A stretch of DNA of 27,224 nucleotides from a virus. The stretch's first letter is position 1, and each line of letters opens with the position of its first letter. The DNA lies in the IMG/VR virus record IMGVR_UViG_3300011114_000310, positions 1 through 27,224 of that record; one strand, given 5' to 3'. A program made the translations under genes and the position numbers. The notes beneath the pieces were generated by a model that saw nothing but the letters and a program-made list of their open reading frames with translations, was not told where the DNA came from and made no database searches. This document shows positions 21,351 to 27,224 of the stretch, piece after piece.

Positions 21351-23134
21351 GTTAAGCCACTCCCTGAAATTAACCAAGTTGTTGATGTCATTTTGATTGC
21401 AGTTGCTGAACCATATTGGGCCAAACTGCGTGAACCAGTTGTGCCAGCAGAAGACAAATACATTGTGTCTGTCGTAATGGCAATCGTCACAACTTGGCTT
21501 GTCATGTTGATAAATGTGACTGCTGTGCCAATAGGATAAGCCACAGAACTGTTTGCAGGGATTGTGTATGTCCTTGCATTGGCATCGCCTGATGGATGGA
21601 AGATGTGTTTGCCAGCATCAGCTAAAACTAATGTGTAGGCTGCTGATTGACTATTCTGTGGGATGTTTCTAAAGCCAACTGCATCAGTACCATCAACTGT
21701 GCAATTACTTAATGTTCCGCTTGTTGGTGTTCCAAGTACGGGGGTTGTAAGTGTTGGAGATGTCAGAGTCTTGTTGGTTAGCGTATCAGTTGTTGCTCTA
21801 CCCACTAATGTGTCTGTGCTTGTTGGTAGCGTCAATGTGCCAGTATTGCTAATACTTGAAATAATCGGTGCAGTAAGAGTCTTGTTTGTCAGGGTTTCTG
21901 TGCCTGTCAAAGTGGCAAAGGAGCCAGCTGTTAGAGTAGCTTGAGTCCATGCTGAACCACTCCACACCCACAGATTAGAGGATGTTGAGTTCCAATACAA
22001 AGCACCTGTCAGCAAAGCATTGCCATCATTGTCAACTGTGGGTGCTGATGCTTTAGGGCCAAGATACCTGTCATCAAAGGAATCATAGGACGCTGCAGCT
22101 GAACTTGCTGATGCACTGGCTGCAGAGGCCGATGAAGAAGCTGCAGAGGCTGAGTTACCAGCATTAGTCTCTGAAGTTGCTGCATTGGACGCTGAAGTAG
22201 CTGCTGCTGTAGCACTACCTAAGATACTATCGACATAAGCCTTACGTGTAAGGTCATCGTTAGTTGTTGGAGTAGCTGTAGATGTAACCTTGTTAGCACC
22301 CATGACAATGTTACCTGTCATGGTTCCACCAGACAAAGGCAATCCTGCAGCTGCTGAAGTATCTACGTAGCCTTTAGTGGCAGCATCTGTGTTTGCAGTG
22401 GGAGTACCAAGACCTGTGATTTTAGACGTACCCATTGCAATAGCACCTGTCATAGTGCCTCCAGCCAAGGGAAGCTTAGCTGCAATAGAGTTAGTTACAG
22501 TGGTGGAAAATGAAGCATCATTACCTAGAGCTGTAGCAAGTTCATTAAGTGTATCTAATGCTCCGGGAGCTGAAGCTACCAAGTTACTGATAGATGTATC
22601 AACATATCCCTTAGTAGCTGCATCACCTGAATTAGTTGGTGAGGTAAGGTTAGTAATGGTGGCTGCAGTACCAGCATTCATGTTTAAGCCACCGTTAATG
22701 GTGACATCATTGAATGAAGAAGTACCTGTAGAGGCTGTTACGTTACCAGTTAAGTTACCTGTGACGTTACCAGTTACAGTACCTGTCACGTTACCAGTTA
22801 CGTTACCTGTCACAGCACCAGTCAAAGCACCTGCAAAGTTAGTAGTAGCTGTAACTACAGTACCTGTAATAGCTGCTGCTGTAGTACCACCAATAGGAGT
22901 ATTGTTAATTGTACCACCAGTCTGAGCTACGCCAGCAACAGTACCACCTGTGATGGCAGCTGCTGAAGCTTCTTGATTACCAAGTGAACCTACAATCCTA
23001 ACAACAGTTGCACTATTGTCTTTGGTGTACAGCTTCTTATCTGTTACGTTAACAGCTAACTCACCTTTAGTGAGATCTCCTGCAGCAGGTACAGCTGTGG
23101 ATGTACTGCTATTCTTTGTAATGATTGTTGCCAT
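21347..23134 (-). CDS. Tail fibre protein, low-complexity, 595 aa
   Basis: Long fibre subunit. The N-terminus ATIITKNSSTSTAVPAAGDL with GELAVNVTDKKLYTKD is the usual phage fibre start. It is followed by a TGNV repeat zone, three fibre repeats of the type DAATKGYVDTS with LPLSGGTMTGNI between, an Ala/Ser coiled zone (SASAASASASSAAAS), and paired ETLTNKTLTAPIIS / DTLTNKTLTSPTL repeats before a beta-rich C-terminus. No chaperone or enzymatic domain is seen. The ATG follows AGGAAC. The adjoining small genes probably supply the tip and an accessory factor. Highly repetitive sequence makes it prone to recombination. Confidence 0.9.
   Translation of the reverse strand: MATIITKNSSTSTAVPAAGDLTKGELAVNVTDKKLYTKDNSATVVRIVGSLGNQEASAAAITGGTVAGVAQTGGTINNTPIGGTTAAAITGTVVTATTNFAGALTGAVTGNVTGNVTGTVTGNVTGNLTGNVTASTGTSSFNDVTINGGLNMNAGTAATITNLTSPTNSGDAATKGYVDTSISNLVASAPGALDTLNELATALGNDASFSTTVTNSIAAKLPLAGGTMTGAIAMGTSKITGLGTPTANTDAATKGYVDTSAAAGLPLSGGTMTGNIVMGANKVTSTATPTTNDDLTRKAYVDSILGSATAAATSASNAATSETNAGNSASAASSSASAASASASSAAASYDSFDDRYLGPKASAPTVDNDGNALLTGALYWNSTSSNLWVWSGSAWTQATLTAGSFATLTGTETLTNKTLTAPIISSISNTGTLTLPTSTDTLVGRATTDTLTNKTLTSPTLTTPVLGTPTSGTLSNCTVDGTDAVGFRNIPQNSQSAAYTLVLADAGKHIFHPSGDANARTYTIPANSSVAYPIGTAVTFINMTSQVVTIAITTDTMYLSSAGTTGSRSLAQYGSATAIKMTSTTWLISGSGLT
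22737..22833 (-). repeat. 12-bp tandem repeat inside tail fibre gene
   Basis: About eight imperfect copies of a 12-base unit (two forms, GTTACCAGTTAC and GTTACCTGTCAC on the + strand) coding for TGNV/TGTV on the - strand. The copies keep frame, so length changes would add or remove four residues each. Coding repeat, not a CRISPR. Confidence 0.85.
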
Positions 23135-23148
23135 GTAAGTTCCTAAGA

Positions 23149-24651
23149 TTATTTGTTATAAGCAGCTAAAACTTCATCTAATGTTAAACCACCAGAAGGA
23201 GCAAACAAACCAAAGGCTCTTGAGACATCTCCGGGGCTTACACCATACTGTCTCATCTGAGCTGCAGCATCAGCAGCTGATACTCCAGACTTAGCTACAT
23301 CTGCAATGTTCTGATAGTACTGATTCAAACCCATGTCATTGATAACAGCATACTCTTTAGCTGGTGAAGAGTTCAAAGCTGTCATAGCTCGTTCTATGTC
23401 TTGGTCTGAAATACCATACTGAGTTTGCTGTGCTTGAATCTGCTCATTAGTGGCTGTAGGATTCTGTTCAATATAGTTAGTGATGATGTTGTTTAAATCA
23501 CCAAGGCTACCACCACTTGTTAAAGCATACTTAGTAGCATCTGAGAATGTAGTTGTACGTAAAGCTTCTTGCAAGTCAGCTTGACTAACACCAGCTTGAG
23601 CCATTGCAGCATCAATCTGATCTCTAGAAGCATAAGGATTGTCTAGAATCCATTGATTGATATTGTTTAAATACTGTGCAGGTGTTAGACCTAAGTTCTG
23701 AGTAGCATACTGATAACCAGCTGAATTCCCAGTAACTGTGTCAGTAAGTCCACCTCCTACTACGGTATCAGTAACTCCACCGCCTACTACGGTATCAGTA
23801 CCAGTACCACCAACAACGGTTGTCATGGTTGTAGGAGGAAGCACAACAGGTGCTTTAGGCAAAGGTGTAAGTGGGTTTGGTCTTGCTGGAGCCATACCAC
23901 CAGTAGTAGTACCACCTGCCATATCACCAAACAAGCTACCTGTGACAGAAGCTCCGGGATTGAATTGAGTTGAGTACCAGTTCTGCAATGGGCTTGCAAC
24001 ATCACGAGGTACGTTAGGCATCAAGCTGTTATAGTTGCTCTGTAGTTGACTGAAGTATTCTGGAGAGTAACCACCTGCACCACCACCTGAATAAGTGATT
24101 GGAGTTGATGTGTTTCCACCACCGCCACCCATGTTTGTGACAGCATTACCAGCACCTAAAAGACCAGCTACACTGATACCAGCTCTGGCTAAATTAGCAA
24201 TCTGTGCAGCTGTAAGACCTGTAGCAGCTGCTCCTGCACCGCCACCTGCAAGTAATCCTGCATCTGCTAAAGCTTCACCAGCAAAAGCAGTTTCTGCACC
24301 TGCAGCAGCACCACCAAACAAAGAACCACTTAAAGCACCGGGAAGAGCAAATGTTAAACCAGCACCAGCTAAGAACTTTAAGAAGTCTTGGTTAGCATTA
24401 ACTTCTTGTTGAGTACCTGTACGTGAGAAAGCACCTGTAGGATCATACTGATTGTATGTACCGCCTACTTTGTTCTGCTCAGGTGTGTAACCATAGATGT
24501 CCTGCAGAGCACCTTCCTGAAAAGTCTCACCAGATCCAGTATCAGCATAGTTACCTTGATAGATAGTACCATTAAGATTAACTGTATTGCCACGACCTGC
24601 AGCGATAATCTGCTGTATCTGCTCAGGTGTCAGTGCTTGAGGAGCTGCCAT
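23149..24651 (-). CDS. Virion-associated candidate with triple C-terminal repeat, 500 aa
   Basis: Function unknown. Domains: N-terminal segment (TPEQIQQIIAAGRGNTVNLN); a Gly/Ala-rich hydrophobic region (about residues 93-175) that could insert in membrane; a Gly/Pro linker; a nine-residue DTVVGGG repeat (about 280-308); and three related blocks of about 50 aa at 313-364, 374-422 and 432-480. Each block has the form YA-(8-16)-I-(x)-NP/S-A-(x)-QI-(x)-M/Q-(x)-YG[VI]S-(x)-D[VIL]-(x)-A[MFL], for example TQYGISDQDIERAM and RQYGVSPGDVSRAF. There are no Cys residues. Lying between capsid-linked small genes and the fibre, it is likely a virion or ejection protein. Confidence 0.72.
   Translation of the reverse strand: MAAPQALTPEQIQQIIAAGRGNTVNLNGTIYQGNYADTGSGETFQEGALQDIYGYTPEQNKVGGTYNQYDPTGAFSRTGTQQEVNANQDFLKFLAGAGLTFALPGALSGSLFGGAAAGAETAFAGEALADAGLLAGGGAGAAATGLTAAQIANLARAGISVAGLLGAGNAVTNMGGGGGNTSTPITYSGGGAGGYSPEYFSQLQSNYNSLMPNVPRDVASPLQNWYSTQFNPGASVTGSLFGDMAGGTTTGGMAPARPNPLTPLPKAPVVLPPTTMTTVVGGTGTDTVVGGGVTDTVVGGGLTDTVTGNSAGYQYATQNLGLTPAQYLNNINQWILDNPYASRDQIDAAMAQAGVSQADLQEALRTTTFSDATKYALTSGGSLGDLNNIITNYIEQNPTATNEQIQAQQTQYGISDQDIERAMTALNSSPAKEYAVINDMGLNQYYQNIADVAKSGVSAADAAAQMRQYGVSPGDVSRAFGLFAPSGGLTLDEVLAAYNK
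23740..23822 (-). repeat. 27-bp direct repeats coding for TDTVVGGG
   Basis: Two near-identical 27-base units share CCTACTACGGTATCAGTA at 23756-23773 and 23783-23800, with diverged partial copies on each side. They encode a nine-residue Gly/Val/Thr repeat in a linker of the 500-aa protein. The two best copies differ only slightly, which points to recent duplication. Confidence 0.8.
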
Positions 24652-24654
24652 GAT

Positions 24655-24987
24655 TTATTCGCCTTTTCTGTATAACTCAAACGTAGCTACGATTGACATT
24701 GTTGCACCAGCTTCTGAGATAACTGTAATGTAGTCACCTTCTTCCATTACAAAACATTGACTATTAGTTAACAAGTCCAGTGTTGTTCTAGCTGCTAGTA
24801 CTTGTTCAGATACCACAGCAATAGATGTAGATGTTGAAGCCTTGTACCAATTAAAACTTATGTGTTTACTAGGGGATGTATTACAAGTATGCAATAGGAT
24901 ACACTTAGCATAATAACCTGTAGGTACTGTATAGACAGTAGTCAGGGTATTAGCTGTTAGATTATATCCCGTTGATAGTGTCTTCAT
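24655..24987 (-). CDS. Small beta-sandwich virion-type protein, 110 aa
   Basis: Hypothetical. Alternating beta strands (TTVYTVPTGYYAKCILLHTC, HISFNWYKASTSTSIAVVSE, CFVMEEGDYITVISEAGATM, SIVATFELYRKG) suggest a jelly-roll or Ig-like sandwich of the kind used in capsid or tail decoration. Three Cys are present (CILLHTC and SQCF). It overlaps the 59-aa gene upstream by 26 bases and lies 3 bases before the 500-aa gene. Virion role inferred from its position close to the capsid gene. Confidence 0.7.
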   Translation of the reverse strand: MKTLSTGYNLTANTLTTVYTVPTGYYAKCILLHTCNTSPSKHISFNWYKASTSTSIAVVSEQVLAARTTLDLLTNSQCFVMEEGDYITVISEAGATMSIVATFELYRKGE

Positions 24988-25141
24988 CTTGCTTTACTGT
25001 TTTCTTAGTTGCTTTAGGTGCTACTACGGGTTCAGTTTGTTCAGGTACTGCCTCATAATCTGGATGCTTCTCCATTGAAACAATATCAACTGCGTGTTCA
25101 AAGTTGTAGATTTGATTAGTTTGCTTACACTTAAATTTCAT
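24962..25141 (-). CDS. Small charged protein downstream of capsid, 59 aa
   Basis: Short gene: MKFKCKQTNQIYNFEHAVDI, then VSMEKHPDYEAVPEQTEPVV and a Lys/Asp tail. AAAGGT lies seven bases before the ATG. Small proteins starting MKF-C with a following DI--M--HP-Y pattern occur next to capsid genes in podophages as I remember; their role is not known. It is the first gene after the capsid terminator, so its expression would depend on read-through or an unseen promoter. It overlaps the 110-aa gene by 26 bases. Confidence 0.72.
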   Translation of the reverse strand: MKFKCKQTNQIYNFEHAVDIVSMEKHPDYEAVPEQTEPVVAPKATKKTVKQDEDTINGI

Positions 25142-25184
25142 AGTATGTTACCTTTTTGATATGCTTTACTAAACACATTAAAAA

Positions 25185-25210
25185 GGCTCCCACCTATTAC
25201 AGTGGGAACC
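25185..25210 (-). terminator. Intrinsic terminator after major capsid gene
   Basis: Read on the - strand: GGTTCCCAC, an 8-base loop, GTGGGAGCC, then TTTTT. All nine positions pair, one as G-U. It starts 10 bases after the capsid stop. Because downstream late genes follow on the same strand, it probably lets only part of the transcripts pass, raising capsid output relative to tail proteins. Confidence 0.9.
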
Positions 25211-25219
25211 CTCTATCAC

Positions 25220-26143
25220 TTAGGCTGGAACAGCCAAAGCAACTGCTGAACCGTCACGCAGTTCTTTCACGCCATACAGTGTGTCAGCAGTGAACAATGT
25301 ACCGAGGTACTCTTGTTTGTACTGAGTCTGTGCACGAACACCTTGTTGCTCAACGAAGACTGCGAAGTCTTTATGAGCCAACAAAGCAATACGGCAAGCG
25401 GTAGAACCAGATGTTGTATCAGCGTTAGAAGTAACAAACACGGGTACACCGTACAAGTTACCAATTTCACCAGTACGGATTGTGTTGTTACCACCCATTT
25501 CACCAACAAAAGCTTGTTCAGTGTAACGAGCCAAACCCATCAAAGTATTACGGCTTGAAGGTGGGATAGCAAGGAAACGACCGTCCATAGGAACGTCATT
25601 ATCATCCAAACGCTGAATGCTACGACGAATCGCTGCATCAGTGAGAGCACCCAAACCTGTGTTAGCGGCAGCAACATAAGCTGTTGTACCATCAGCACCT
25701 GAGAAAGCACCTGAGTTAGCAGATGTACCTGTACCGCCTTGAACACCACGACCCAACTGGATCAATGATACGTCAACTTGACGAGCCAAAGCATAACCCG
25801 CATCTTCAGTGTAGAAGTTACGCAGTGAAGACAAAGCTTGAGCTTCGACAATATCCTCAATCAAGCGGCTATATTCATAGTGCTTGTCAATAGTAACAAC
25901 AACTTCAGACTCAGTAGCTGCAATCAGTGTAACCTGAGTTGAAGCTGCTTTAACTGAAGCATCGCCACGTGTAGGGGCTGGAATGTGAACGGTGTCACCT
26001 TTCTTACCCTTGAAGGACATCTTCTTAACCAAGTTTGCCAACACCAAGTTCTTCTTGTATGTTGCGATGATTTCGTCACTCCAGATTTCCGGAATGAACT
26101 TATCACCAGTCGTCTTCGTGACGTGATCTGTACCTAAAGCCAT
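25220..26143 (-). CDS. Major capsid protein
   Basis: A protein of 307 aa that would form the head shell. HK97/P22-coat-type pattern: FIPEIWSDEIIATYKKNLVL, GDTVHIPAPTRGDASVKA, VVVTIDKHYEYSRLIEDIVE, YALARQVDVSLIQLG in the spine-helix region, then VPMDGRFLAIPPSSRNTLMG, GEIGNLYGVPVFVTSN and a C-terminal GTLFTADTLYGVKELRDG, all typical of phage coat proteins. No protease domain is fused. AGGAG lies 8 bases before the ATG. Upstream is the scaffold gene and downstream its own terminator. No strong promoter was found in the 34-base gap before it, so it is likely transcribed with the scaffold. Confidence 0.93.
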   Translation of the reverse strand: MALGTDHVTKTTGDKFIPEIWSDEIIATYKKNLVLANLVKKMSFKGKKGDTVHIPAPTRGDASVKAASTQVTLIAATESEVVVTIDKHYEYSRLIEDIVEAQALSSLRNFYTEDAGYALARQVDVSLIQLGRGVQGGTGTSANSGAFSGADGTTAYVAAANTGLGALTDAAIRRSIQRLDDNDVPMDGRFLAIPPSSRNTLMGLARYTEQAFVGEMGGNNTIRTGEIGNLYGVPVFVTSNADTTSGSTACRIALLAHKDFAVFVEQQGVRAQTQYKQEYLGTLFTADTLYGVKELRDGSAVALAVPA

Positions 26144-26177
26144 TTTTAATTCTCCTAAAGAATATGTTTACAATTAA

Positions 26178-26960
26178 TTATTTAACCCTACCTTCGTTAT
26201 AAGCTGCTCGAATTTCAGGTTCAAGTGCTTCATACCGATTAGGGTCTGTCATACGTAGCCGGATAAGGTCGGCACGACGATATACTTTCTTAGATGATTC
26301 ACCAGTCCCTCCAACATCTACAGATGCTGCTGACAAGTTTTGCTTGCGTACAGCATTTCCGGCATCAGTGGTTTGTTGTGTCTTAGATGTTCGGATCTGT
26401 TTAAATGTCGTGAGTAATTCATCTGCTGCTGCAAAATCATAATTAGCATCAGCCATTGCATAGATATTAAGTCTCATGGGAGAGGCTTTAACCCATTCAA
26501 TAAACTCACCATCACGTACTACATCTGCAAAGTCAGGATGCTTCTTGTTGAGCATTGCTTGTGTCTGAATCTGCCTAAGTTGCTGTGAAGCTTGCTTAGC
26601 TGCTAATACATCAGGATGATTTGTAACTGCTTTACGAATCGCTGACTGAGGATCTTCAAAAAAGTCTACCTCATTCTCTACTACTGGTGGCTGTACTGTT
26701 TTCTGAGAGAGTTGCTGTTTCAAAAGCTCATCTGCTAGTCTACGAACTTCCCCAACTTCTTGAGCTTGCCTTCCAATTAGCTTTTCAGCCTCTTGGTGCA
26801 TTGTCACGATGTCTTCTAAGCTTTTACCCCGATACTTGTCGGGAACTTTAGAGGTTTCTTCTTGTGGGGTTTCTACAGGAGGTTGTTGCCTTGCCTGTTG
26901 TAGTTCTTCTACTGCATCAAATTCGCTTTGTCCCAATTCTTCTTGGTCAATGAGAGCCAT
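26178..26960 (-). CDS. Capsid scaffolding protein
   Basis: Expected to guide procapsid assembly and leave before DNA packaging. ATG 26960 (MALIDQEELGQSEF) is chosen over the longer open frame because AAAGGTAGGT directly precedes it and the extra residues would overlap the previous gene. The 260 aa are acidic and helical: Gln/Glu/Pro-rich N-terminus (EELQQARQQPPVETPQEETS), the KYRGKSLEDIVTMHQEAEKL segment often seen in podophage scaffolds, a long coiled coil, and a C-terminus rich in Arg (YRRADLIRLRMTDPNRYEAL) of the type that contacts coat protein. It immediately precedes the capsid gene, the standard order. Confidence 0.85.
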   Translation of the reverse strand: MALIDQEELGQSEFDAVEELQQARQQPPVETPQEETSKVPDKYRGKSLEDIVTMHQEAEKLIGRQAQEVGEVRRLADELLKQQLSQKTVQPPVVENEVDFFEDPQSAIRKAVTNHPDVLAAKQASQQLRQIQTQAMLNKKHPDFADVVRDGEFIEWVKASPMRLNIYAMADANYDFAAADELLTTFKQIRTSKTQQTTDAGNAVRKQNLSAASVDVGGTGESSKKVYRRADLIRLRMTDPNRYEALEPEIRAAYNEGRVK

Positions 26961-27018
26961 ACCTACCTTTCGTCCTGCCCTGTAATGGGTTTTAGGAGTG
27001 TTATAAATGAATTCAGAG

Positions 27019-27224
27019 TTAGTCACCTACATGAGATGCGTTCTGCTTCTGTTCCTGCCTGAGCTTTTCAGCTCGTACTTGTACCCACCTATCGGAAGCT
27101 GAAGGGAAATCGCCTGAGCAACCATCCAGCTTTATCCTTGGGGAGGATACAACCCTGATAGCGTCCTTACTACATACCTTACATTTAGCAGTGGTATGAT
27201 CGCTATCAACCAGCGATTCAGTTA
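27019..27224 (-). CDS. FmdB-like zinc-ribbon protein, 5' end outside window
   Basis: Open frame from the right edge to a TAA at 27019-27021; about 67 residues are visible. They contain CKVCSKD, then RVVSSPRIKLDGCSGDFPSA, then DRWVQVRAEKLRQEQKQ. The CxxC with a downstream SP-IKLDG-SGDFP--SDRW pattern matches phage members of the FmdB-type putative regulatory zinc ribbons, which have the first Cys pair near the N-terminus (here outside). Function unproven; in phages such genes sit near portal and scaffold. The portal and terminase probably lie to the right. Confidence 0.7.
   Translation of the reverse strand, partial: TESLVDSDHTTAKCKVCSKDAIRVVSSPRIKLDGCSGDFPSASDRWVQVRAEKLRQEQKQNASHVGD

Noticed and set aside
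22737-22833. Regular short repeats that could suggest a CRISPR or iteron origin
   Set aside because: Units are contiguous, 12 bases, without spacers, and code in frame for TGNV in a fibre.
22377-22925. 182-aa open frame on the + strand opposite the tail fibre, rich in Val/Pro/Ala
   Set aside because: Its composition is what the complement of a Thr/Gly/Asn repeat gives; no ribosome site and opposite to the whole late arm.
24095-24412. 105-aa Pro/Ala-rich + strand frame opposite the 500-aa protein
   Set aside because: Complement of a Gly/Ala-rich coding stretch; low complexity explains the open frame.
26144-26177. AT-rich gap before the capsid gene as a promoter
   Set aside because: TTGTAA with 17-base spacing leads only to ATTAAA overlapping the ribosome-site region; no credible -10 box.
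26997-27018. TATAAC before the scaffold gene as a -10 box
   Set aside because: The best upstream hexamer is only 15 bases away and poorly matched; too weak to call.

Overview
The window is part of the genome of a tailed bacteriophage, most likely a short-tailed (podovirus-like) phage of a Gram-negative host. The short-tail call rests on an adaptor-plus-nozzle gene pair, three candidate ejection proteins, a modest fibre cluster, and no tape-measure, tail-tube or sheath gene in the window. The Gram-negative call rests on nested Rz/Rz1 spanins and a GH19 endolysin. No host gene, tRNA, rRNA, CRISPR array, integrase, insertion sequence or phage RNA polymerase is visible. Genes are packed almost end to end, and many overlap by 4 bases (ATGA). 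Both window edges cut a gene.

Region 1 (bases 2-9171, + strand) is the DNA metabolism arm: the C-terminal part of a T7 gp4-like primase-helicase, a family A DNA polymerase with proofreading domain, a gp2.5-like single-strand binding protein, a gp6-like 5'-3' exonuclease, a gp3-like endonuclease I (Holliday-junction resolvase), a metallophosphoesterase, a DUF3310 protein and a monomeric adenosylcobalamin-dependent (class II) ribonucleotide reductase. Small proteins lie between them, several under 60 aa.

Region 2 (9181-9212) is a stem-loop with A/T tracts on both sides, placed where the two arms converge; it should stop transcription from both directions.

Region 3 (9217-27224, - strand, transcribed right to left) is the late arm. 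In order of transcription: the end of an FmdB-like zinc-ribbon protein, scaffold, major capsid protein, an intrinsic terminator, small virion-associated candidates, a 500-aa protein with three C-terminal repeats, a collagen-like/low-complexity tail fibre, a DUF1566-type receptor-binding candidate, a fibre-associated protein, a sulfotransferase, an APS-kinase-like/HxGH-nucleotidyltransferase fusion, small proteins, a near-consensus sigma70 promoter, the adaptor and nozzle, three ejection-protein candidates, small secreted/membrane proteins, and the lysis cassette (holin candidates, Rz with embedded Rz1, GH19 endolysin).

The most notable feature is the sulfotransferase plus kinase-nucleotidyltransferase pair directly after the fibre genes. 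Together they look like a phage-encoded supply-and-transfer module for an activated group, possibly sulfation through PAPS. The host-type promoter, the intrinsic terminators and the lack of a visible phage RNA polymerase suggest, but do not prove, transcription by host RNA polymerase.
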